DNA of 64,000 nt from JBBSBY01 sp038205805 (GTDB lineage: Bacteria; Desulfobacterota; Desulfomonilia; Desulfomonilales; Desulfomonilaceae), in NCBI GenBank assembly GCA_038205805.1, contig JBBRBO010000002.1:62001-126000 (forward strand), in the 5' to 3' direction. The translations under genes were made by a program, and so were the position numbers. Below the pieces are notes generated by a model that saw nothing but the letters and a program-made list of their open reading frames with translations, was not told where the DNA came from and ran no database searches. Of the stretch, positions 1-7,340 are shown piece by piece. Within the stretch, counting starts at the first letter, position 1; each line of letters opens with the position of its first letter.

Positions 1-662
1 CTAAGTTCCACGGCTTTTGATTTGCCTGTGGTTGCGCTGGTAAAGAGAATAAATGCAGTATCATTCAAATCGTTTTTCCGAACAGCGCCGGTTACTCCGC
101 CGCCGAGCAAGTCGCTAAACTCTACAACCCGATCCCCTGTAGGCGTGCTGAGATGAAGTTCTTTCTTGAAGAAAGGAAATAGTTGCTTTTTTAAGAAAGG
201 CAGGTAATCACGGATGTGACACGAAATGATGGTTCTTAAAGACGTGCGCTTGGCCAGGTTTAGAATCCTAGGAATCAGGACATCCAAGCAGATAACCATT
301 TCTATACCGGCTTGCTTGAATTGGTGTTCTAAAAGCATGTCGTCGGCCCTGGGGCTGTGCATCACTACCACGCCTCCGGCTCTGAGCACAGCGTATATGC
401 CGACAACTGTCTGAACAAGGTTCGGGATTATAATGCCTACCCGTGTCCCCGGGGTTAACCCACGGTCCACGAGAGCCGAAGAGAATTGCGCCACTTTTTC
501 TTGAAGTTCAGCATAAGGAATGGAGGTTCCTTCGAAAATCAAAGCAGCATGGTCAGGAAAACGTCGTGCGGTACGATCAAGCGCCTCCGGGAAGGTAATC
601 TCATCGAATTTTAGAACGGGGGAAACTCCGTTCACATAGGATTTGCGCCAGGTAGGATCCAT
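1..662 (-). CDS. AMP-binding acyl-CoA synthetase/ligase, N-terminal part (runs off left edge)
   Basis: The minus strand reads open from an ATG at 662 to the window edge (220 codons, no stop). The N-terminal half has the layout of ANL-superfamily adenylating enzymes, which activate a carboxylate as an acyl-AMP and usually pass it to CoA. Near the left edge the frame reads FTSATTGKSKAVEL, the Ser/Thr/Gly-rich ATP-binding loop (usual form TSGTTGxPKAV), and further upstream GVVVMHSPRADD corresponds to the loop before it. The start is supported by GAGGTGCAAT just ahead of the ATG. The loop carries S where the family normally has P and A where it has G, so the substrate class cannot be told. Fatty-acyl-CoA ligase is the most likely role because the enzyme begins with a short N-terminal region typical of that group. 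Confidence 0.85.
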   Translation of the reverse strand, partial: MDPTWRKSYVNGVSPVLKFDEITFPEALDRTARRFPDHAALIFEGTSIPYAELQEKVAQFSSALVDRGLTPGTRVGIIIPNLVQTVVGIYAVLRAGGVVVMHSPRADDMLLEHQFKQAGIEMVICLDVLIPRILNLAKRTSLRTIISCHIRDYLPFLKKQLFPFFKKELHLSTPTGDRVVEFSDLLGGGVTGAVRKNDLNDTAFILFTSATTGKSKAVEL

Positions 663-932
663 ATTGCACCTCGTCGGGTAAGCGAAAGCCCTCGCCAAGC
701 ATCATGGATGGAGAATTTGTAAGACTGCCGGCTTGACAGGGTTGTTAGGTGAGGGAGCACGCATCGTGCCGCGAAAAACAGTTACATTATAGCGCAAGGA
801 AAAAGCGGATAACACAAAAAAGTTATCGGCATTGTTAAAAAGCTAAGCTGTGGAAGCCTACGATTCTACGGTCACGAAATTTTACCGCTAGACCCGAACC
901 GTCACGATACATAAGCGCTGGTTTACGGGATA

Positions 933-1379
933 TTAGAGGGAATTAGCCTGGGTGTAATCGTATATAAAAAGGTCAACCAGTTCGTCCATCTCCAGCTCGA
1001 GCTTCTCGGGCATTCCATCTACGGAGACCTCGCCGATCTTGTGGGCAGCCCACGTACTCGCAACCGATTTCACCGATCGGTTTCTCTCCGGCCGCACGAT
1101 TTCATCCAGTTGTACAACGACACTATAGAAGTATGCCTCGTTTTTCTTTACGCAGTTGAAAAACACATTCAGCCATGGATTACCCGGCGGTTCAGGCACA
1201 TTAGCAATTCCAAAAGCTCGGATCCCCGAATCCAAGATTCTGACGGTCACCTCATCTTGAAGGTGCTGTCGAGATAAACCATCCGCCGCCGCCATCGCAT
1301 CAATATCATGCACCCAGACTGTTACGCCCTGCATACCCCGAAGCGCTTTGCGAAATCGCTTAAATTGTTTTGTGGACAT
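933..1379 (-). CDS. conserved-looking hypothetical protein, 148 aa
   Basis: I do not recognise this protein. It is a soluble 148-residue chain without a signal peptide or membrane helix, with a basic N-terminus (KQFKRFRKALRG) and an acidic C-terminus (LELEMDELVDLFIYDY). The alternating hydrophobic pattern in the middle (NVFFN, AYFYSVVVQLDEI) suggests an alpha/beta fold. The ATG at 1379 lies two bases after the TAG of the upstream pentapeptide-repeat gene, so the two are almost certainly co-transcribed and translationally coupled. That coupling is the only clue to its role: it may be a partner of the pentapeptide protein. The opposite strand here is also open for short distances but lacks start signals. 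Confidence 0.6.
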   Translation of the reverse strand: MSTKQFKRFRKALRGMQGVTVWVHDIDAMAAADGLSRQHLQDEVTVRILDSGIRAFGIANVPEPPGNPWLNVFFNCVKKNEAYFYSVVVQLDEIVRPERNRSVKSVASTWAAHKIGEVSVDGMPEKLELEMDELVDLFIYDYTQANSL

Positions 1380-1381
1380 TT

Positions 1382-2143
1382 CTATCTCGCGGGCTTAGGC
1401 AAAATGGCGCCGTCCAGAATCGTGCCGCTTAAGTTAGCCCCACGTAGGTTCGCTTCCGTTAAATCGGCCCCGGTAAGATTTGCATCAGTAAGATCCGCTC
1501 CCCGTAAGTCTACGGCAGCCAGCACCGCTCGGGATAGATCGGCGCCCATGAGCTGCGCCTTGGCAAAGTTACCCATGGTCAGAACTGCTCCCGTGAGCTT
1601 GCACATGGTGAGATTTGCGCCGCCAAGATCCACCCAAAAGAGGTCCGCTTCCGTTAAGTCAGCTAGCGTCAAATTCGCTTTGGCGAGATTTGTTTGCGAC
1701 AAGTCCGCATGCCTGAGATCCGCTCCCACCAAAATCGTCCAGTAGAAATCGGCTTTGGCGAGTAAAGCGCCGTTGAGTCGAGCCATGGTTAAATCAGCGC
1801 CTGTGAGATTCGCTTCCGAAAGATCGGCCTTTTCAAGATTTGCGCCGATAAGGATGGCTTTTGTCAAATTACTGCCTGCAAAGTCGGCTCCACGTAAGTC
1901 GGCTTTCGTGAGGTTTGCTCCGGCCAGGTTGGAAGCCGAGAGATCAACTTTCGAGAAATCCGCCCCGGCAAGCATCGCGCGGGGAAGGTCCACACCCGAA
2001 AGATCCAATCGAGACTTAACCTTTTCACAAAGAAAGGCCTTGAGATTGCGTGCTTCTCCACTTAACGCCACTTCTTTTATGAAACGATTCCGAATTTCGA
2101 ACTTCACATTCTTCTCTCGTGGATGGACTGAGTATATAGCCAT
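1382..2143 (-). CDS. pentapeptide-repeat protein, 253 aa
   Basis: From about residue 48 to the end the protein is built of tandem five-residue units of the form A(D/N)LXX (for example GADLRHADLSQTNLAKANL), which fold into a right-handed quadrilateral beta-helix. About 40 units are present. The N-terminal 45 residues (with RNRFIKEVALSGEARNLKAFL) are not repeats and may be a capping or targeting segment. Pentapeptide proteins have many roles, from gyrase protection to scaffolding, and sequence alone does not separate them. No signal peptide is visible, so a cytoplasmic location is likely. The ATG at 2143 lacks a good Shine-Dalgarno. The gene is directly followed by the coupled 148-aa gene. Long antisense open frames over this gene are a by-product of the repeat codon pattern. 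Confidence 0.85.
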   Translation of the reverse strand: MAIYSVHPREKNVKFEIRNRFIKEVALSGEARNLKAFLCEKVKSRLDLSGVDLPRAMLAGADFSKVDLSASNLAGANLTKADLRGADFAGSNLTKAILIGANLEKADLSEANLTGADLTMARLNGALLAKADFYWTILVGADLRHADLSQTNLAKANLTLADLTEADLFWVDLGGANLTMCKLTGAVLTMGNFAKAQLMGADLSRAVLAAVDLRGADLTDANLTGADLTEANLRGANLSGTILDGAILPKPAR

Positions 2144-2683
2144 TTACATCACGAAACCGCCTGCACAGGCAATAGTGTAACCCTAGAGCAACCCGGCTTG
2201 ACTGAGAATAGGCGCCCCGAATACTCACGTGCGGCTGTCCAACAATGGCTATATACGCCGGATGCCCATGCGAGATCTCCGAATCTCACCTCCAGGTAAG
2301 CGAAAACGAGCCCCTGAAAGCCGGAAACGGCTCGCCGCGCATGCCCGTGAGCAATTCAACAGATAATAGTGCGGACGTGGAGAAAAGAAAAGCAAAACAA
2401 GCGCCTAAAGCTTGTACGTGCGTATAAGCCGATTCCGGTACTCACATCCTCGGAAGTCCGGACGGCTATTCTTTGCGGCAAGTGCGGGAACGGCATATCT
2501 CAAAGAGTAACACCCGGCTACCGCCCTGAAATTCGTTCGGCCGTCAAGCCCGGTGGAGCGCGGCAACGACACACACCGAGAGATCAACGTTAATTCGGAA
2601 AAACTGCAACCCTTCGAATGCTGCGCTTGCAGTATGGCCCGTCCTCTTCCAGTTGGTTCATGTACTAAGGGAAGCCCATGGGC
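2144..2683. other. gene-poor stretch with a 12-bp inverted repeat
   Basis: No convincing gene is seen. GTATATAGCCAT at 2132-2143 (the start of the pentapeptide gene) is repeated in perfect inverted orientation as ATGGCTATATAC at 2245-2256, about 100 bases away. A 60-codon plus-strand frame beginning at 2245 therefore starts with the same MAIY as the pentapeptide protein, but it has no ribosome binding site and its composition is not protein-like. Confidence 0.4.
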
Positions 2684-3289
2684 TCATTGAACATCCCCGC
2701 GGGGTCCGTTCTTAGCTATCATGCGAGATACTTCCATAATAGAAGCGCTCATTCCGCTAATATACTTGTCAAGTATCCGGGTAACACGCTCGTCATTTTC
2801 CGTATGCGCTCGTAGGTCCGTATCCAAAGCGCGTAGCCCCACAAGAAGGATAGCCAGCTTATTCTGTACGGAGTGACCGTCAAAATGAAGTTGGACGCAC
2901 GGTTCCGCAAGATCGATTATGGGAGGCGGTGACGGAGTCGCCGACAAGCCCGCCTTCACCAAATCCGCGAGCGCGCTGGCTTCGTACGGTTTCCGCAAGA
3001 AACCGAATACACCATCCAACGCATTTTCGGGAACGGTTTCGCCGCTGATGATGATAAATAGGGACTGCGGCAAGACGCTTCGTAATTCGTGTGCCAAAAC
3101 CCCCCCGTTTCCGTCGGCGAGTTTATAGTCGGCGATCACTACTCGGGGAGAATTCTCCTGGGCTGATCTATGAGCTTCCTCACACGTCGCGGCTGTAATA
3201 ACCTTAAGGTTCGGAACGTCACGTTGCAGGTTTCTGGCGGTGAAAAACGCAAGCGTCAAGTTGTCGTCCACAATAAGTGCTGTGGGCAT
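2684..3289 (-). CDS. receiver-domain protein with C-terminal DHp-like helical hairpin, 201 aa
   Basis: Residues 1-115 form a CheY-like receiver: acidic pair D8/D9, phospho-acceptor D54 in VVIADYKLADG, switch Ser in IIISGET and the Lys of FLRKPYE. After a Pro-rich linker (SPPPIID) the last 65 residues are helical and contain FDGHSVQNKLAILLVGLRAL, which resembles the H-x-x-x-N box of histidine-kinase dimerisation domains (H139, N143), but there is no ATPase domain after it. The start at 3289 is chosen because ACGAGG stands six bases upstream; an open extension to 3346 lacks such a site. The gene lies after the sigma54 activator and kinase on the same strand, separated by about 280 bases, so it may belong to the same signalling circuit. 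It has no DNA-binding domain. Confidence 0.8.
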   Translation of the reverse strand: MPTALIVDDNLTLAFFTARNLQRDVPNLKVITAATCEEAHRSAQENSPRVVIADYKLADGNGGVLAHELRSVLPQSLFIIISGETVPENALDGVFGFLRKPYEASALADLVKAGLSATPSPPPIIDLAEPCVQLHFDGHSVQNKLAILLVGLRALDTDLRAHTENDERVTRILDKYISGMSASIMEVSRMIAKNGPRGDVQ

Positions 3290-3566
3290 GAAACGCCTCG
3301 TGAAGAAATTTGATGGGACTATAGGGAGACACATCTCGTGAGGCAATTTCTGTGCCCCGGTAGCAAAGGGATCGTCAGGAAGTCTCCCTGATCAATGATA
3401 CCCTTACGGTTGAGATCAGATATCCCGGCCGTCTTCTTCTTCTGTGGTCTTCCGTCTGCATGCGTAAATCGCGGTGGAGCGTCATCCTCACACTTGCGAC
3501 GTATCTTGTCACAGGCGCATGGTGTGAGCGGTTTTCACGTCTTTTTGGTAAGGATATGCGTGAAAA

Positions 3567-4958
3567 TCAATCAGCAAGGCCCACCGCCTTGAGTTGATGT
3601 GCGAAAGCATGCCGGGAAATCCCGAGAAGTCGGGCGGCTTCTTGTTTGCTCCCTTGGGCTCGGCGCAAAGCTTCATCGATAAGCGATCTTTTCATATCGC
3701 GGCTGATGTCGTGCAGACTGCGATCTTTTGGAAAGGATACCGTGTATGACCACGTTTCGTCGCTAAGATTCCGTCCCAAGACACCCACGTTGAACTTGCC
3801 CGACTCGGACAGCATAATCCCTCGCTCGATGACGTTCCGCAGTTCGCGCACATTTCCGGGCCAGCTGTAACTAGAAAGGAGCCGAAGCGCTTCAGGGCCG
3901 ATGAGAGGCATTCCAGGTAGGCCCATATCATAATCCAGTTGAGAAACGATTGAGTCGATAAGGAGCGGTAAATCCTCTATACGTTTCCGGAGCGGTGGAA
4001 TATGGATCGTCAATACGCTTAGTCGGTAATAGAGATCCTTTCTGAACCGCCCTTCCACAACTTCCAGCTCGAGATCCTTGTTGGTAGCCGCAATCAGACG
4101 GGCGTTTACCGCAATTTGGGTTTCACCGCCCACACGGGTGAAGGTTCTCGTATCCAAAAAGGTGAGGAGTTTAGCTTGCATAGATGCGGGCAAATCACCC
4201 ACTTCGTTCAGCAGCAAGGTGCCGTTTTCCGCCAGTTCGAGGAGGCCCCGTTTACGCCCCCGCGCGCCCGTAAAGGCTCCCGGTTCGTGTCCGAAAAGCT
4301 CGGATTCGGCGAGTTCCGGGGCTACTGCTGCGCAATTAATGGCAAAATATGGACCGTTTGCACGCCGCGAGCGTTCGTGAATGTAGCGCGCCATATAATC
4401 TTTGCCGGAGCCGCTTTCCCCTAGTAGTACAATAATGCCGTCACTTGCGGCCGCGCGTTCCGCTTGGTTTAATGTGGCTCTCATGGTTTCCGAGAGTGTT
4501 TCTACTGTTTCGATGGAAGGCGCCGTCTTCTGAGCGGCCAAACGAGACGGAAAACGTCCCCCTTTGCGCAGAATGCTGATCTCCTCTTCCTTAAGTCTGT
4601 CGTTTAGCCCATTCCGCACCGCCAAGAGGAGTTCGTCCGGCTCGAAGGGCTTGGTAAGATAGTCTCGAGCGCCTAGGCGTGTAGCCTGCACTGCAGACTG
4701 AATAGATCCATGCCCGGTGATTACCACGTATGCTGCGCTGGGGTGCTTTTCCCGTAGCTGCGACAGAAGAACCGCTCCGTCCGTGTCAGGTAGTCTCAGA
4801 TCCACAAGCACAACATCAGGAAAAAAAACGCTTACAGCTTTTCGCGCCTCTGCGCCGCTGTGGACACCGACGGTTTGATATCCTTCACTCCGCAACAAAT
4901 GTTCTAAATGACGCACGAGCTGAACTTCGTCATCCACTATTAAAACGGTGCCCGGCAT
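3567..4958 (-). CDS. NtrC-family sigma54-dependent response regulator, 463 aa
   Basis: Three domains are visible. An N-terminal receiver (phospho-acceptor D53 in VVLVDLRLP, Lys in YLTKPF), a central AAA+ sigma54-interaction domain with Walker A GESGSGKD, the sigma54-contacting loop ELFGHEPGAFTGA and the R-finger region RFRKDLYYRL, and a C-terminal Fis-type helix-turn-helix (KQEAARLLGISRHAFAHQL). It should activate sigma54 promoters when phosphorylated. The Walker B segment reads GTLLLNEVGDL, with Asn where most family members have Asp (LFLDEIGEL); a subset of the family may share this. The gene overlaps the 3' end of the upstream histidine kinase gene by 19 bases, so the two form a cognate pair in one transcript. 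Target promoters were not identified in the window. Confidence 0.93.
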   Translation of the reverse strand: MPGTVLIVDDEVQLVRHLEHLLRSEGYQTVGVHSGAEARKAVSVFFPDVVLVDLRLPDTDGAVLLSQLREKHPSAAYVVITGHGSIQSAVQATRLGARDYLTKPFEPDELLLAVRNGLNDRLKEEEISILRKGGRFPSRLAAQKTAPSIETVETLSETMRATLNQAERAAASDGIIVLLGESGSGKDYMARYIHERSRRANGPYFAINCAAVAPELAESELFGHEPGAFTGARGRKRGLLELAENGTLLLNEVGDLPASMQAKLLTFLDTRTFTRVGGETQIAVNARLIAATNKDLELEVVEGRFRKDLYYRLSVLTIHIPPLRKRIEDLPLLIDSIVSQLDYDMGLPGMPLIGPEALRLLSSYSWPGNVRELRNVIERGIMLSESGKFNVGVLGRNLSDETWSYTVSFPKDRSLHDISRDMKRSLIDEALRRAQGSKQEAARLLGISRHAFAHQLKAVGLAD

Positions 4959-6226
4959 AATCGATCCTTTTCTACATCAGCGCGGGGTTTATGGTAAACG
5001 GTAAGATTCCGCGCTCGAAAATGTGAGCACATTCGGCATTCTTCCGTCCAGATTCCATGTTCAGTACGCCGTTTGGCGCCCTTAAGGATCCAACAGAATC
5101 TTGATTTCAGCTCCTTGGTGATTGCGCATGGTTTCGCGCTGGAACCTATGATCCTTTCCGTGTCATCCGCGATGGGGAAAAGAGCCTCGAAGATTGCCCC
5201 GCCTCCTCGGCGAGAACACAAGACTACGACGCCTCCGTGGCGTTCTATGATCTCCTGCGCTACCGAAAGTCCCAGTCCCACGGAGGACGCCTTAGTCGTC
5301 ACGAAAGGACGGAATATCGTGGAGATTGATAAGTCTTCGGGGAGCCCTTTGCCTCTGTCTTCGCCGAAAATCCCCAGAACTCGCCCGCGAAAGCCGGGTA
5401 AGAGAGCTTCAGTTTCATGGCCGCCTAGCTCACGCCATCCCAGCGATAGCGCAGCATCAGGAGGTGAGGCTTCCACCGCATTCCACACTAATCTCGTCAG
5501 AGCCTGAATGAGCGCTCGTTCATCCGCGTAGAATGTTACATCCTCAGGACCTTGGCCAAGTTTTATTATGACGTGTTTCTTGGACGCCAGAGGCGCAACC
5601 GCAGCAATACATCTCTCGAGAATATCGATAGGCCGTACATTCTCCACTTTGGAGGGATCAACCCGCGTGAATTCGGAAAAGGATTCCATTATGCGGTGTA
5701 TGGTCCGGACCTCCTCGAGCACCAAGCCCAAAACGAAGCGGTCTTCAGCATGGAGATATGTTTCCGACTCCAACGTTTGTAACCCGGCGATAACTGCCGC
5801 TAATGGATTGTTAATTTCATGACTCAGTCGAGACGCCATTTTGGAGGCCGCCTGAAGCTGTTCGGCCCTACGCCGTCGATCCAGGTGCAGTGAAGAGGCG
5901 TCGAGATCCTGAATAAGCAAACATCTTGTGTCGGACGCAATGGGTTCACTCTGGATGATCGCAGTTAGGCTTTTGCCGGAGCGCAAGCGAACGACCTCGC
6001 GCGTCTGAAATGCGTCCTCGTTTTCAGGAAGAACCTGCGCCAACTCAGGGAGAGCATCGCTCAATACCAAGCCGTAATCCTCCGGAGTTAGCTCGAGGAG
6101 GCGCTGCGCAGCATCGTTCAGGTACGTGATATGTCCTATGTCGTTCACGCACACAATGGCCGATACTGTAGGCAGGGCGCCCTCATGGACGTCTTTATCC
6201 CTATCGCTCCATTCCCCTGAGTTCAT
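4940..6226 (-). CDS. PAS-domain sensor histidine kinase with C-terminal Cys motif, 428 aa
   Basis: This is a soluble kinase with no membrane helix. Residues about 20-110 form a PAS domain (IVCVNDIGHITYLNDAAQRL), followed by the phospho-acceptor box SRLSHEINNPLAAV (H136) and an ATPase domain (N box VWNAVEASP, G boxes DRGKGLP and SSVGLGLSVAQEI). The C-terminal 55 residues after the ATPase domain hold C378-x18-C397-x2-C400 starting with FCW and ending CRMCSHF, a metal-site-like arrangement of a kind found in other deltaproteobacterial signalling proteins. The ATG at 6226 follows AGGAG at nine bases. The 3' end overlaps the NtrC-type regulator by 19 bases. The signal is unknown; the PAS and Cys region suggest cytoplasmic redox, ligand or metal sensing. 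Confidence 0.92.
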   Translation of the reverse strand: MNSGEWSDRDKDVHEGALPTVSAIVCVNDIGHITYLNDAAQRLLELTPEDYGLVLSDALPELAQVLPENEDAFQTREVVRLRSGKSLTAIIQSEPIASDTRCLLIQDLDASSLHLDRRRRAEQLQAASKMASRLSHEINNPLAAVIAGLQTLESETYLHAEDRFVLGLVLEEVRTIHRIMESFSEFTRVDPSKVENVRPIDILERCIAAVAPLASKKHVIIKLGQGPEDVTFYADERALIQALTRLVWNAVEASPPDAALSLGWRELGGHETEALLPGFRGRVLGIFGEDRGKGLPEDLSISTIFRPFVTTKASSVGLGLSVAQEIIERHGGVVVLCSRRGGGAIFEALFPIADDTERIIGSSAKPCAITKELKSRFCWILKGAKRRTEHGIWTEECRMCSHFRARNLTVYHKPRADVEKDRLCRAPF

Positions 6227-6853
6227 TGAGCTTGCTCCTGAGCGGTCCAGTCCTTGGTTGGGACACTGTGATGTATCGCAACGGCGGCTCCGTGCGCAGT
6301 TACAACACGTGCTCGCTCCTGAGTTTCCGAGCGGTGGTTTCCGTAGTCGGCTACATCTGATAGTTTACCGGCTTGCTCCCTGAGCGCCTGAATGTGCCCC
6401 TTTGTATAGACATTTATCGTGGTGGTAAGCAGCAAACGGTAGTCGGGGTTAAATCGGACCACTCATTGATTCGTGGCTCCGATAAATATAACCGTTCATT
6501 GGGGCCTCACGCAATGAGTGGTAATCACGATGTTCATTTTGCCCGATTGGTTTCCGAAGTAAATTGATTAAAACCCATTGATGTACTAACTCGTATTGTC
6601 ACCTTTATGCGGCAAAGTTTCGCAATCGGCAATTAAGGGCTTTGGAAAAGGGGAATATGGGTTCAGTGACTCGAGCTGACACATTGACGCGATGTCCATG
6701 TGACATTCGACTTGGAACGCAGAATACTTAATCCTTGTAGCTATAGTAGATGACGCAAGAATGTCCTCGCCCGCTTATGCGAGGAACGCTAAGTGTAGGT
6801 GAGGAATCTCAGTCGCTTAGGCACTCAGGAAGAACCTGACACTCTCTGTGGAG

Positions 6854-6961
6854 TCAGGACCCCATGAGTACACCCACGGCGCGGTAGACATAGAACCACC
6901 TTTGAGGTTCCTGAAATTTTTCAGAAATGCAAAGCGCGCTGACATCTGAAAACCATTCCAT
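6854..6961 (-). CDS. 35-codon ORF with aromatic codon cluster (possible leader peptide)
   Basis: The ATG at 6961 is preceded on the minus strand by GGAGG at eight bases and, further up, by a promoter with TTGACA and TATCAT. The peptide begins MEWFSDVSALCISEKF and near its end carries QRWFYVYRAVGVLMGS, with W-F-Y-V-Y in a row. The stop TGA lies inside the arm of a hairpin (CCTGAC ... GTCAGG). This layout resembles an amino-acid operon leader peptide, but the next gene on this strand is a histidine kinase 630 bases away and no U-rich terminator follows. It may instead be a small protein, the 5' part of an sRNA, or the remains of a leader whose operon has moved. Confidence 0.4.
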   Translation of the reverse strand: MEWFSDVSALCISEKFQEPQRWFYVYRAVGVLMGS

Positions 6962-6974
6962 GAGCCTACCCTCC

Positions 6975-7002
6975 ATGATATAATAAAGATTTAATTTGTC
7001 AA
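6975..7002 (-). promoter_or_regulatory. sigma70-type promoter
   Basis: On the minus strand TTGACA (7002-6997) and TATCAT (6980-6975) are separated by 16 bases; the -35 is perfect and the -10 matches five of six. Transcription would begin near 6968, just ahead of the Shine-Dalgarno of the 35-codon ORF. Confidence 0.6.
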
Positions 7003-7012
7003 CCCATAAATG

Positions 7013-7044
7013 AAAAAGCCCTCCAAAATGGGTTCTGGAGAGGC
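7013..7044 (-). terminator. rho-independent terminator
   Basis: On the minus strand GCCTCTCCA and TGGAGGGC form a stem of about eight pairs with one bulge, followed by CTTTTTC. It is the second terminator after pheA and would isolate the promoter at 6975-7002 from upstream transcription, or end a small RNA made from 7045-7190. Confidence 0.6.
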
Positions 7045-7190
7045 GCTGAGCTATTCAAAGCGTTCCATACCTATGCGCCTAGGCTCTGCGGATTCCCGAC
7101 AAGGCGGTTCGGACGGAAGATGCTTCGCCCTTGGGTATTTGCCGGAATAAGAATCCTCTCAGTCAATTCGCATCCGCTTCAGCGTTGTAC

Positions 7191-7217
7191 AAAAAAAACC
7201 CGGTGACAAGACCGGGC
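7191..7217 (-). terminator. rho-independent terminator of pheA
   Basis: On the minus strand GCCCGGT and ACCGGGT pair around a short loop and are followed directly by a run of eight T. It lies about 125 bases after the pheA stop and is the strongest terminator in the area. Confidence 0.85.
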
Positions 7218-7340
7218 TAAAGTTGGGTATGGTAAAATTGTCTATGGCCTTAGTTAGCAAAAATATCGGCCTATGTCAAGAGACTTCTCAAGTGATATCT
7301 TAGCATTTGGATGTAACCATTTTGTATCGCCGCTAATTGG

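Larger units (their letters stand above)
6227..7340. other. 1.1-kb gene-poor region with RNA-like signals on the minus strand
   Basis: No ordinary gene is present. Reading the minus strand from pheA, the stretch holds a terminator (7191-7217), a second terminator (7013-7044), a near-consensus promoter (6975-7002) and a 35-codon ORF (6854-6961) given separately. Downstream of the ORF are further hairpins: arms of CCTGAC/GTCAGG near 6835-6857 and CCTCGC/GCGAGG near 6765-6784. The 145 bases between the two terminators could hold a small RNA. CCACTCATTG (6459-6468) and CAATGAGTGG (6512-6521) form a perfect 10-bp inverted repeat, and TAACCGTTCA at 6489 matches the dispersed repeat ends described elsewhere. 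A short minus-strand frame at 6223-6462 overlapping the kinase start has no supporting signals. Confidence 0.5.

Noticed and set aside
1308..2180. Two long plus-strand open frames rich in Ser, Ala and Arg
   Set aside because: They are antisense to the pentapeptide-repeat gene; their repetitive composition is the mirror of the A(D/N)LXX codon pattern and no ribosome binding sites are present.
2245..2427. 60-codon plus-strand frame starting MAIY
   Set aside because: Its start is explained by a 12-bp inverted repeat of the pentapeptide gene start; no Shine-Dalgarno and no protein-like pattern.
6223..6462. 79-codon minus-strand frame overlapping the kinase start
   Set aside because: No ribosome binding site and no recognisable or hydrophobic pattern; the kinase has a better independent start.
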